Shown here: one piece after another, positions 1 to 8,210 of the stretch
Position numbering within the stretch: position 1 is the first letter of the stretch
Layout: every line of letters starts with the position of its first letter
Assembly: GCA_016838945.1 (NCBI GenBank)
Contig: JADLKP010000040.1
Location: forward strand, 1-13,609
Direction of reading: 5' to 3'
DNA from: Methanobrevibacter sp.
Lineage (GTDB): Archaea; Methanobacteriota; Methanobacteria; Methanobacteriales; Methanobacteriaceae
DNA length: 13,609 nucleotides
Notes under the pieces: generated by a model
What the model was told of the DNA's origin: nothing
The model's database searches: none
Seen by the model: the letters and a program-made list of their open reading frames with translations, nothing else
Program-made: the position numbers and the translations under genes

Positions 1-13
1 AAAATTATATTAT

Positions 14-80
14 ATTAATGGATTATAATATATTAATGGTTTATATATGGATTATAATATTTTGATGGAATTATAATTTT
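14..80. repeat. Short direct repeats upstream of the NRPS gene
   Basis: The 14-mer ATGGATTATAATAT occurs exactly at 18-31 and 47-60 (period 29). Degenerate relatives lie at 33-48 (ATTAATGG followed by TTATATAT) and 65-77 (ATGGAATTATAAT). The repeats sit 110-175 bp before the NRPS start codon in otherwise structureless AT-rich DNA. They could be a regulator-binding array or only AT-rich slippage products; the sequence cannot separate these. Confidence 0.45.
40..48 (+). promoter_or_regulatory. Possible archaeal TATA box for the NRPS gene
   Basis: TTTATATAT matches the archaeal TATA-box core. It lies between the two exact copies of the 14-bp direct repeat. Use of this box would place the transcript start near position 70 and give a leader of about 115-120 nt before the NRPS ATG, which is long for an archaeon. 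In DNA this AT-rich, TATA-like strings also arise by chance, so the assignment is weak. Confidence 0.3.
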
Positions 81-189
81 AAGGGAAATTATAATATTAA
101 ATTACAATAAATTAACACAACTAGAATAAGATAAAATAGAAATATTGAATAGTTAATATTGTTAGAAAGTAGTTATTTTAGGTGGAAAA

Positions 190-3100
190 ATGGATAAGTA
201 TCCTTTGTTACAGTCACAGATAGGAATTTTGGTACATTGTATGCAATATGAAGATTCCACATATTACAATTTACCTTTTATCATAAAATTGCCCCCAAAC
301 ATTGATGATGAACGCTTAGCAGAATCATGGGAAAAATTATATGAACTCAGACCTATTTTTAAGACTCGATTTGAGATAAGCAATGAAGGTGAAACATTAC
401 AATATTGCGATAATGAAATGGAAATACCTGTAATCCTTCGTGAAGACACTTATAGCGAATTGGAAAAGTATGTGAAAGAGGGATTTGTCAGACCATTTGA
501 TTTGCTTGGTGGCGAACCATTAAGTCGTGTTGAAATAGTTAAAACAGAAGAAGGATCTTTTCTATTATGGGATATCCACCACATAATTTCCGATTACACC
601 CTCATCAACAGGGTTGTTCTTCAAGAAGACCTTTCCACCATATATGAAGGCAAGGAATTGCCTCCAGAAGAATATCCTATCAAAGAAGCTGTATTGGCTG
701 AAGAGGAATCATTTAATAGTGAAGAATACGAAGCTTCCAAAGACTACTATTTAAGCAATTTCAACGAGAGCAGTTTCCCTGCTTTGGGAAATGAAGTTTA
801 CACAAGTCCTGGTGAAATGATATGGGCACAGGAATACATTCCTATTGAAGAAATCGATGATTGGTGCCAAGAATACAAAATAAAGCCTAATATGATATTC
901 CAGGCAGCATTTGCCCATGTATGTTCAACATTATTTAGAAAAGATGATTTTGCTTATTGGACAATTTACCATGGACGTAATGACAGAAGGTTTATGAGAA
1001 CTTACGGCATGTTTGCAAAGAACATCCCCATAATAAATCCGCCATCAGAAAATTCAACTGCATTGGATTATATGAAGGATATCTATGAGTCCATGAAAAA
1101 GAGCTTGACTCACAGCAATTACCCATTCACTCATCTTTGTCAAGAGCTTAAAGTCAAGCCAAAGCTTCTTTTTAATTTTGTAGCAATGAAGGAAGTCAAT
1201 TATGATGTGATCATTGGGGAGAACAAGTCACAATTGATTCATATTAAACGTAATGATGCTAATGAAGCGCTTAATGTCCAAATTGGATTTAAAGAAGGCA
1301 ATTATGAGATAAGAGTTGAATCAGGAAATTCCGTTTTTGATGAAAAACAGCTTAAGCTAATTGCAAATCTCATTAAGACCGCTTTAAGGAACATGATGAT
1401 TTTGCCTGATTCAAATATCAAGGAAATGCCTTTAATACCTGTAGAAGATAAGGAAATGCCATTGAAGCTCTTGGAATTAGGTAGCGGAAAGAAAATTGAG
1501 ATTAAAGATGAAGACAATATCATTTCTGCGTTCAAGCAAAAGGCAATTGAATCTCCAGATGATGTTGCAGTTCATTTCATGAACAAAAAGTACACTTATG
1601 CCCAAATAGACAAGATTTCAGACATCATTGCAGATTCCTTGATAAATGAAGTTGAAATTGAAAAAGGAGACATAGTAGGCATTTTCACATCCAGATGCGA
1701 GAAAATGGTAACCTTCCCATTGGGAATAATGAAAGCAGGAGCAGCATATCTTCCTCTTGATGGAAAGCTACCTCAAAAACGTTTGGAAATCATGTGCAAT
1801 GATGCTGGACTTAAAGCCATAATAACTGAAGAAAATACCGATTTGGACAAGTTTAAATCATTTTCTGATTTGATTATAAAAGAATCTGAATTTAATATAG
1901 GTATTGACAATTTAGACACTGATAGTTTAGATAATGATAGTTTAGATAATGATAGTTTAGATAATAATAATTTAGATAATAATTATTTAAATATAGATAA
2001 TTCAAATAATCCTAATGACTCCAATAGCTATAGGACTTTGGAGCATTACAAAAATGAAATAAAACATGAAGATCCTGCAGTCATATTATACACCTCCGGT
2101 TCAACAGGCAAACCTAAAGGAGTAATGCTCTCTCATGGAGGAATCATAAACTTTTCAAGATGGCTTCAGGAAGAAGTTGACTTGAGCCCTGAAGATAATG
2201 TCTCTGCATACGCATCATTCGGTTTTGATGCGCATATGATAGACATATACTCCTCATTAATCAGCGGTTCACAACTACACATTATACCTGATAACATTCG
2301 ACAAGACATTCTGTTTTTAACCGATTTTCTCAAAGAAAGCAACATCAGTGTAGGATTTTTCACTACAAGAATAGCACATATGCTTAATTACTTGCCTCAC
2401 AATTTAAGAATCATACTAACAGGTGGAGAGAAGATACAGCCTTTGGATATTGAAGATTATCAACTGATCAATGGTTACGGCCCAACTGAATGTACAATCT
2501 ACTCCACATATTATAAAACCAAAGGACATTATGACGGTAACATAATTGGAAGACCACTTCCAAACTATCAACTATTGATTATAGACCAAAACAAGAACTT
2601 AGTGCCTCAAGGAGTCCCTGGAGAATTGCTGATAGCAGGAAAAGGATTATCCTTCGGTTACTTAAACAGACCAGAATTGAACGAAGAGAAGTTCATTGAT
2701 TTCAATCTTACAGATGACATTAGCTTAAAGGCTTATAGAACCGGTGATTTGGTTCGTTTTGATGAAGATGGAAATGTCGAATTTATCGGCAGAGACGATA
2801 AATTAATTAAACTTAGAGGGTTTAGAATAGAATTGGATGAAATTGAAGAAAGGGCATCCTATTATAATGGAATAGATGAAGTTGCTGCAAAAGTAAATAA
2901 TGACCACTTATGTCTTTATTACACTTCTAAAAAGGCGATTTCCCATGATGAATTGAAGAATTATCTATCAAAATATCTCCCTGAATATATGGTTCCTACA
3001 TTCTTTATGCAGATGGACTCATTTCCTTACAACATCAATTCAAAAATTGATAGGGCTCAACTGCCTGATATTTCATTTGAAAGAAAAGAATCATTTGAAG

Positions 3101-5358
3101 CACCAAAAGGTCTTTACGAAAATGCAGTTGCCAACGGTTTTTCCGTTGTATTAGGTCTTCTTGATCCGATTAGCCGTAACGATGAATTCTCTTCATTAGG
3201 TGGGGATTCAATTACTGTGATGATGCTAGTTGGAGTGTTGAGAAGATATAATATTGAATTAAGTGTTAAAGATGTTTTAGATGCTCAAAGCGTTAAAAAG
3301 ATAGCTAAAAGAGCAAAATACAAAGTATCCTCCGACAATATCAATCAGGATGCATATGAAGGTTTTGTTGACTCAACTCCTATTACCCAACATTTCTTTG
3401 ATTCAAACTTCAAAAAACCGTCTTATTTCAACCAAGCATTCCTATTTGAGGCAGATGGAAGAATTGACAAAGACATTCTTAAGAAAGCAATGAAAACAAT
3501 TATAAATCATCACGACTTATTGAGAGCAGAAGTGATGGGTGAAAAGCTATTCGTTAGAGAAATTGGCGATGAAGATTATTTCACTATTGAAACCTGCGAC
3601 ACTTTAGACTATGCTAAGGAAACAGAAAGAATCAATAATGAGATTGACATTGCAAATGGCGAAATGATCAAATTGGCAATTTTTGAAGAGGAATCCCATG
3701 ATAATCTATATATCGTCATACATCACTTGATTGTTGATGGTGTATCATGGAGAATCATCACAGAAGACCTTAATTTAGCTTATGCCCAATTGTCCAATGG
3801 GGAAGATGTGTCCTTGCCTGAAAAGACAAGTTCCTATCAGGATTATGCAGTTGCTATCGAAAAGTATCGTGGCTTTGATGATGTTCAAAACCAAAAGAAA
3901 TATTGGGCAGATATCGTCAGTTCCTTAAAGGCAATGAATCATACCAAAATAGATTCCCATATTAGAAAAATGGAAAAATTCGATTTGGAATTATTAAATA
4001 ATAGTACTATGGACCTATTTTCCAATTGTTCAAAATATTATAATGCTTCAATCAATGCATTATTCCTGTCTGCAATTTCAAAATCATGGAAGGATATTAT
4101 AGGTGAAGATGAGCTTTCAGTGAGAATAGAAAGCCATGGCCGTGAGAAATTCAATAGAAACATCATTCTTGACAGAACTGTAGGTTGGTTTACTACAGCT
4201 TATCCATTAATTCTTAAATGCAAAGGAGAAAATAATAAGGAAATCATCACAAATATCCAAAAGACATTAACTTCAGTTCCACAAAATGGTTTTGCCTACC
4301 CTGCCATCATGGGAATAGAGACTGAAGAATTGCCTTTGCTTACATTCAATTATTTGGGTGAAATGTCTAAAGTCAGAACAGGAGAAATGTTTGTTACTAT
4401 GCATAGGCATGATTTAGCTTATTATACAAGTCCTGAAAACAATTATGGATCTGATGTCAACATAAACTGCTATTCAATCAATTATAATCTTCATTTTAAC
4501 TTAGAATACAATAGTGAAAGATTCAGCGAAGAGGAAATGAGGAAATTCGGAGATCATATATTGAAAACCTTTGAGGAATTCATCCCATCTTCCGAAGACA
4601 ATGTCTTTGCTGATGATATCCACATATTCTCAAATCATCCTGATAAGAAAAACCTATTCTTTATCCATTCTGCAAGTTATGGAAGCGAATTCTTTTATTA
4701 CATTGCAGAAGAGTTGAAAGAGGACTACTCATTTTATGTGCTTGAGCCATATAACATAAATCATAAGGAAAATCCTCTTAAAAGCATTGAAGAGATGGCA
4801 AGCAAATATATTGAGATAATTAAAACCATCCAGCCTAACGGCCCGTATTATATCGGAGGGCTTTGTTTTGGAGGAGCAGTTGGACACGAAATGGCACTTC
4901 AATTAAAGGAAGAGGGGGAAGAAGTTGAAAAGCTCATCATATTTGATGCCCATTATCTTAAAGATAAGGAATTGAGAGATTTGGTCTTGGAAGACCAGCT
5001 ATTGAATGCCAGAAAGTACTTGAAGGATGGAATATTGAATCCAAGTGAAGAAAGCATGGAAGATATGGTTTATAATGCAAGATTAGCTTCAAAAATATGG
5101 TTGGATTATGAACCGAAAAGCTATGATGGTGAAACAATTTATTTCAGAGCAATCATCAAACCTCCTGGCGAACTCAGTTATGCAGCGGATGAAATGTTTA
5201 ATTATGTGCTTTCATTAAGAGCTGGAGGATATGAAGGATTCTATGATGAAGAGAAATTCCAAATTGTAGATACACCTGTAGAGCATAACAATATGTTTTC
5301 CAGTGATGGGCTAAAGATCATTGTACCTTCCATAAAGGAATTCATTGATGGAAATTAA
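190..5358 (+). CDS. Single-module nonribosomal peptide synthetase, C-A-T-E-TE
   Basis: Cytoplasmic multidomain enzyme that should activate one amino acid as an adenylate, load it on its carrier domain, condense, epimerise and release a product. Domains seen: condensation about 1-440 (HHIISDY at 130-136, where HHxxxDG is usual); adenylation about 455-985 (YTSGSTGKPKG from 634, YGPTE 763-767, YRTGD 849-853, SKIDR with K952); thiolation about 990-1070 (GGDSI, phosphopantetheine Ser1007); epimerisation about 1085-1480 (HHLIVDG 1178-1184, E1314-SHGRE, VGWF 1331, FNYLG 1386); type I thioesterase about 1490-1720 (GLCFGG with Cys1559, D1586, H1699). Aligning the binding pocket by eye to GrsA gives D-A-I-F-L-G-G-I-Y-K, reminiscent of branched-chain hydrophobic codes (tentative). 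AGGTGG at 180-185, four bases before ATG, supports the start. The E-then-TE ending recalls ACV synthetase. NRPSs are known in Methanobrevibacter ruminantium; the product here is unknown. Confidence 0.93.
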   Translation: MDKYPLLQSQIGILVHCMQYEDSTYYNLPFIIKLPPNIDDERLAESWEKLYELRPIFKTRFEISNEGETLQYCDNEMEIPVILREDTYSELEKYVKEGFVRPFDLLGGEPLSRVEIVKTEEGSFLLWDIHHIISDYTLINRVVLQEDLSTIYEGKELPPEEYPIKEAVLAEEESFNSEEYEASKDYYLSNFNESSFPALGNEVYTSPGEMIWAQEYIPIEEIDDWCQEYKIKPNMIFQAAFAHVCSTLFRKDDFAYWTIYHGRNDRRFMRTYGMFAKNIPIINPPSENSTALDYMKDIYESMKKSLTHSNYPFTHLCQELKVKPKLLFNFVAMKEVNYDVIIGENKSQLIHIKRNDANEALNVQIGFKEGNYEIRVESGNSVFDEKQLKLIANLIKTALRNMMILPDSNIKEMPLIPVEDKEMPLKLLELGSGKKIEIKDEDNIISAFKQKAIESPDDVAVHFMNKKYTYAQIDKISDIIADSLINEVEIEKGDIVGIFTSRCEKMVTFPLGIMKAGAAYLPLDGKLPQKRLEIMCNDAGLKAIITEENTDLDKFKSFSDLIIKESEFNIGIDNLDTDSLDNDSLDNDSLDNNNLDNNYLNIDNSNNPNDSNSYRTLEHYKNEIKHEDPAVILYTSGSTGKPKGVMLSHGGIINFSRWLQEEVDLSPEDNVSAYASFGFDAHMIDIYSSLISGSQLHIIPDNIRQDILFLTDFLKESNISVGFFTTRIAHMLNYLPHNLRIILTGGEKIQPLDIEDYQLINGYGPTECTIYSTYYKTKGHYDGNIIGRPLPNYQLLIIDQNKNLVPQGVPGELLIAGKGLSFGYLNRPELNEEKFIDFNLTDDISLKAYRTGDLVRFDEDGNVEFIGRDDKLIKLRGFRIELDEIEERASYYNGIDEVAAKVNNDHLCLYYTSKKAISHDELKNYLSKYLPEYMVPTFFMQMDSFPYNINSKIDRAQLPDISFERKESFEAPKGLYENAVANGFSVVLGLLDPISRNDEFSSLGGDSITVMMLVGVLRRYNIELSVKDVLDAQSVKKIAKRAKYKVSSDNINQDAYEGFVDSTPITQHFFDSNFKKPSYFNQAFLFEADGRIDKDILKKAMKTIINHHDLLRAEVMGEKLFVREIGDEDYFTIETCDTLDYAKETERINNEIDIANGEMIKLAIFEEESHDNLYIVIHHLIVDGVSWRIITEDLNLAYAQLSNGEDVSLPEKTSSYQDYAVAIEKYRGFDDVQNQKKYWADIVSSLKAMNHTKIDSHIRKMEKFDLELLNNSTMDLFSNCSKYYNASINALFLSAISKSWKDIIGEDELSVRIESHGREKFNRNIILDRTVGWFTTAYPLILKCKGENNKEIITNIQKTLTSVPQNGFAYPAIMGIETEELPLLTFNYLGEMSKVRTGEMFVTMHRHDLAYYTSPENNYGSDVNINCYSINYNLHFNLEYNSERFSEEEMRKFGDHILKTFEEFIPSSEDNVFADDIHIFSNHPDKKNLFFIHSASYGSEFFYYIAEELKEDYSFYVLEPYNINHKENPLKSIEEMASKYIEIIKTIQPNGPYYIGGLCFGGAVGHEMALQLKEEGEEVEKLIIFDAHYLKDKELRDLVLEDQLLNARKYLKDGILNPSEESMEDMVYNARLASKIWLDYEPKSYDGETIYFRAIIKPPGELSYAADEMFNYVLSLRAGGYEGFYDEEKFQIVDTPVEHNNMFSSDGLKIIVPSIKEFIDGN
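1906..1995 (+). repeat. 15-bp in-frame tandem repeat inside the NRPS adenylation domain
   Basis: GATAGTTTAGATAAT is repeated three times exactly (1921-1965). It is flanked by one diverged unit before (1906-1920) and two after (1966-1995), all in the coding frame. It encodes DSLDN-type pentapeptides at residues 573-602 and runs into an Asn/Asp/Ser-rich tail to about residue 612. The block lies just upstream of the YTSGSTGKPKG motif, where ordinary adenylation domains have a short connection, so it is probably a flexible surface loop. Because the unit is 15 bp, gain or loss of copies keeps the frame. Confidence 0.9.
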
Positions 5359-5470
5359 CTCCCCAATTAAATTTAATAAAAAATTCAATTAAAAAAAAAA
5401 AACTAATTTTTATGGTTATAAGGAAAACATGGAAGAAATATAGTGACAAAAATCTAAAAAGAGGTATAAA
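5359..5470 (+). other. Spacer between NRPS and first ATP-grasp gene
   Basis: This 112-bp AT-rich spacer contains a 12-A run near 5391-5402 and no clear hairpin or T-run terminator for the NRPS message. A good ribosome-binding site, GAGGT at 5461-5465, lies five bases before the ATP-grasp ATG. The spacer could allow read-through from the NRPS or hold a weak promoter (TTTTTATGGTTATAAG near 5408-5421). The sequence does not decide between these. Confidence 0.4.
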
Positions 5471-6748
5471 ATGAGCAAGAAAAACATTGTTGTTATAGAA
5501 GCAACTTCCTCAGGGATTAACTATATTCATGACATTCGTGAGTTAGGATATAATCCAGTATGTGTTGAAGTTCATCAAGAAGAAGATCAAAAGGAAATGA
5601 TGAGATTTTTACATGATTTCCAATATGGATTACTTGGTGAAGAATTTCCGGATATTATTTTAGCTGATGAAAGCTATGAAAAAACATTGGAAATGATAAA
5701 GGAGCTTGACCCTGCATTAATTATTCCAGGTTCCGATTTAGGTATCGTTTGGGCAACAAAAATGTCTTATGAATTAGGACTGCCTACCAACAACCCAGAG
5801 ATTCTTGAGAAGATGCTAAGCAAAAAATGTATGCAGGAAGCTCTTAAATGTGCAAATTTAAGGCACATCAGAAGCAAAGCAATAAGCACATTTGAAGAGG
5901 CAAAAGAATTTGCATCAGAAGTTGACTCTTCCACAGTTGTTATAAAACCAAGTATCGGACGTGCTTCAATTGGAGTTTGCATCTGTCAAAATGATGATGA
6001 GATAAGAGATGCAATCAATCTTGACAAGGATGTTGTCGAGCATGAAGGTGCTGGGGAAATGATTATACAGGAATATATTGATGGTGATGAATATGTTCTT
6101 GATTCAGTTTCCTGCAATGGATTGAACAGGATTACAGCAGGCTATAAATATAAAAAGATTCCTACTGAAGGTGGAGCTGCGATATATGATTACTTGATTG
6201 CAGTTGATGACAGCGATCCTTCCTTTAAAGAGATCATGGAATATCATAAGAAAGTGATTCCTGCTATTGGCATTGAATATGGTGCGATACATGCAGAGTA
6301 TATGGTTGATGAAAAGGGTCCTGTACTAATGGAAGTCAACTGCAGGCCAAATGGAGGTTTCCAGCTTTACTCAGTGGAAGATGAAGCTTGGGGTGAACAT
6401 CATGCCGGTGCATCCCTTGAAGCTTATGCAGATCCTGACGAATTCATGAAAAAATATGAAAAGAAATTCAACATGAAAAATTATTATGCTAGAAAAGACT
6501 TAATCGTTCCGGAAGAATGTTTTGTTGTAAAAACTAATGTTGAAACAGTATTCAGTGATTTGGAATCCTTTAATTGTGCAGTGGCATTTGGAGAAGATAG
6601 GGTTTATCCAAAAACAATAGATTTGTCCACTGCAGGAGGAATCATTCATTTGACAAATGCGGATAAGGACAAATTAATGGAAGATGTTGAAACAGTTAAA
6701 GAAATGGAGCGTTTCGAGTTTGACAAGATACTTGAGACTAAATCTTAA
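5471..6748 (+). CDS. ATP-grasp carboxylate-amine ligase (L-amino-acid-ligase type)
   Basis: Predicted cytoplasmic ATP-dependent ligase that activates a carboxylate as an acyl phosphate and joins it to an amine, as in dipeptide ligases such as BacD/YwfE. The 425-residue protein has a Rossmann-like N-terminal domain (IEATSSG, then IPGSDLG at 85-91), an ATP-grasp core with the nucleotide-binding Lys159 in VIKPSIG, and metal-binding acidic residues E276 (HAEY) and E288/N290 in MEVNCRPNGG. The C-terminal about 100 residues (VPEECFVV onward) resemble the accessory C-terminal domain of L-amino-acid ligases. GAGGT five bases before ATG fixes the start. It lies directly downstream of the NRPS and is about half identical by eye to the next gene, so a role in tailoring or extending the NRPS product is likely but inferred. 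Substrates cannot be read from the sequence. Confidence 0.85.
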   Translation: MSKKNIVVIEATSSGINYIHDIRELGYNPVCVEVHQEEDQKEMMRFLHDFQYGLLGEEFPDIILADESYEKTLEMIKELDPALIIPGSDLGIVWATKMSYELGLPTNNPEILEKMLSKKCMQEALKCANLRHIRSKAISTFEEAKEFASEVDSSTVVIKPSIGRASIGVCICQNDDEIRDAINLDKDVVEHEGAGEMIIQEYIDGDEYVLDSVSCNGLNRITAGYKYKKIPTEGGAAIYDYLIAVDDSDPSFKEIMEYHKKVIPAIGIEYGAIHAEYMVDEKGPVLMEVNCRPNGGFQLYSVEDEAWGEHHAGASLEAYADPDEFMKKYEKKFNMKNYYARKDLIVPEECFVVKTNVETVFSDLESFNCAVAFGEDRVYPKTIDLSTAGGIIHLTNADKDKLMEDVETVKEMERFEFDKILETKS

Positions 6749-6809
6749 GTATAAATATGAATTAAAACTCTTATTATTACTCTTAGTATAAAATATGAAT
6801 TTAAAATTC
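6744..6809 (+). repeat. Imperfect tandem repeat in the spacer between the two ATP-grasp genes
   Basis: A 27-bp segment starting CTTAAGTATAAATATGAATT (6744-6770) recurs imperfectly as CTTAGTATAAAATATGAATT and following bases (6782-6809), a period of about 38 bp. The first copy begins inside the last codons of the upstream gene. Each copy holds a TATAAA(A)TATG core that could act as a TATA element for the second ATP-grasp gene. It may be a remnant of the tandem gene duplication or a duplicated promoter. Confidence 0.55.
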
Positions 6810-6864
6810 ATCAAATAAATCTAATAAGACAACAATAATGAGGAAGACTATGAAACAAATTATT

Positions 6865-6868
6865 GGAG
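6865..6868 (+). promoter_or_regulatory. Ribosome-binding site that decides the start of the second ATP-grasp gene
   Basis: GGAG with an 8-base spacer to ATG at 6877. The more upstream in-frame ATG codons (6838 and 6850) have no comparable site, and the paralogue's N-terminus aligns with a start at 6877. Confidence 0.6.
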
Positions 6869-6876
6869 TCTTAAAT

Positions 6877-8163
6877 ATGGAAAAAGAAAACGTAATATTG
6901 ATTGAAGCAAAATCAACAGGAGCAAATTTTATTCATGATGTGAGAGAATTGGGGCATAATCCAATTTGCATGGAATTGCATCGTGAGTACAGAGACGAAG
7001 AAGAAAAAGAAACATGGCGCAGATTTTATGATTTAAGCTATTCATTGACTGGAGAAGAGCTTCCAGAGATTATTCAAGCTGATGAAAGCTATCAAAAAAC
7101 CTTGGAAATGGTTAGGAAATATAATCCAATAGGTATCGTACCCTGATCTGATGAAGGAATTCCATGGGCATCAAAAATGGCTCAAGAATTAGGATTAATT
7201 GGAAACAATCCGGAAAACACCAAAAAGATGATGGATAAGCAATATATGCACAATGCATTAAAGGAATCTGGCCTTAGACATATTAGAAGTAGAGAAATAT
7301 CATCATTTGAAGAAGCAAAGGAATTCATATCTGAGATTGGGGGATCAAAATTCGTGATAAAACCTTCAATCGGCCAATCCACCCAAGGCGTATGTGTCTG
7401 TACAAATGATGAAGAGATAAATGATGCAATACAACTTAATGAGAATTTAGATTTAGGATATGGTGATGGAAATATTCTTATCCAAGAATTTATTGAAGGA
7501 GAAGAGTATTGTATAGATTCCACATGTTGTGAAGGCCATAATAGAATAGTTTGCGCTTGCCACTACATCAAAAAAGTAATTGAAGGCAGAGGCCCTATTT
7601 TTGACTATGTTTTAACTATCGATGAAAACAATCCTCATTTTAAAGAGCTTGCAGAATACAATGAAAAGGTGCTCTCTGCAATAGGCCTTGAATACGGTGC
7701 AACACATGCAGAGTATAAGATTGATGAAAATGGCCCTGTTTTGATTGAAATCAATTGTAGAGTATCCGGACCGGCACAAAAATATACCTTTATGGATAAG
7801 GTTTGGGGAGAGCATGCTACAGAATCCGCTCTTGAATCCTATTTGAATCCAGAGGAATGCATTAAGAAAAGCAAGAAACAATTCCATCCAATCTCCTTTG
7901 GCGCAGCTAAAATGTTGATTGTCCCTAGGGAAATCAGTGTAGGAAAATCATATGTCCAAGAGGCATTCAAGGATTTGGACTCTCATGAATATGCAATATC
8001 TATGGGAGATGATAGAATTTACCCAAAAACAATTGATTTGCATACAGCAGGAGGATTAATTTTCCTATCAAACAAGAATCAGGAAAAATTAATCGAAGAC
8101 ATCAACACAATAAAAAGAATGGAAGATGAAGAAATAGAAAAGATATTTGATATAGAATCATAA
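6877..8163 (+). pseudogene. Second ATP-grasp ligase paralogue, interrupted by an in-frame TGA
   Basis: Tandem paralogue of the preceding ligase, 428 codons from the RBS-supported ATG. Codon 90 (7144-7146) is TGA; the paralogue has Gly87 here in IPGSDLG, so a single GGA-to-TGA change explains it. Reading frame and motifs continue intact beyond the stop: SDEG, Lys162 in VIKPSIG, HAEY, and E291/N293 in LIEINCRVSG, where the paralogue has CRPNGG. The full C-terminal domain also remains, ending close to the same point as the paralogue. With the stop only an 89-residue N-terminal fragment would be made. An internal ATG at 7177 has no ribosome-binding site, and a product from it would lack the N-terminal domain. 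If intact, the gene would encode a carboxylate-amine ligase whose substrate differs from that of its neighbour. It is most simply a very recent pseudogene or strain variant; sequencing error or read-through are alternatives. Confidence 0.8.
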
Positions 8164-8169
8164 AAATGG

Positions 8170-8205
8170 AAAAAAATAAAAAATAGAAAAAATAATCATT
8201 AAATG
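8170..8205 (-). terminator. Probable T-run terminator of the flavodoxin-like gene
   Basis: On the minus strand, just after the flavodoxin stop codon, lies the short palindrome TCATTTAATGA followed by three T-runs of six or seven bases (complement of the A-runs between 8170 and 8192). Oligo-T stretches are the normal intrinsic termination signal in archaea. The spacer is shared with the convergent ATP-grasp gene. Confidence 0.5.
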
Positions 8206-8210
8206 AATAT

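Noticed and set aside
1906..2010. The repeat block in the NRPS as a CRISPR array or a frame-breaking phase-variation tract
   Set aside because: Units are contiguous 15-bp coding repeats without spacers, and the unit length is a multiple of three.
6838..6876. Upstream ATG codons at 6838 and 6850 as the start of the second ATP-grasp gene
   Set aside because: Neither has a ribosome-binding site, and the 13-residue extension has no counterpart in the paralogue; GGAG before 6877 fits better.
7144..7146. TGA as a selenocysteine codon in the ATP-grasp gene
   Set aside because: The paralogue has a structural Gly at this position, not Cys or another catalytic residue, and no convincing SECIS-like structure was seen nearby. 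A nonsense change from GGA is simpler.
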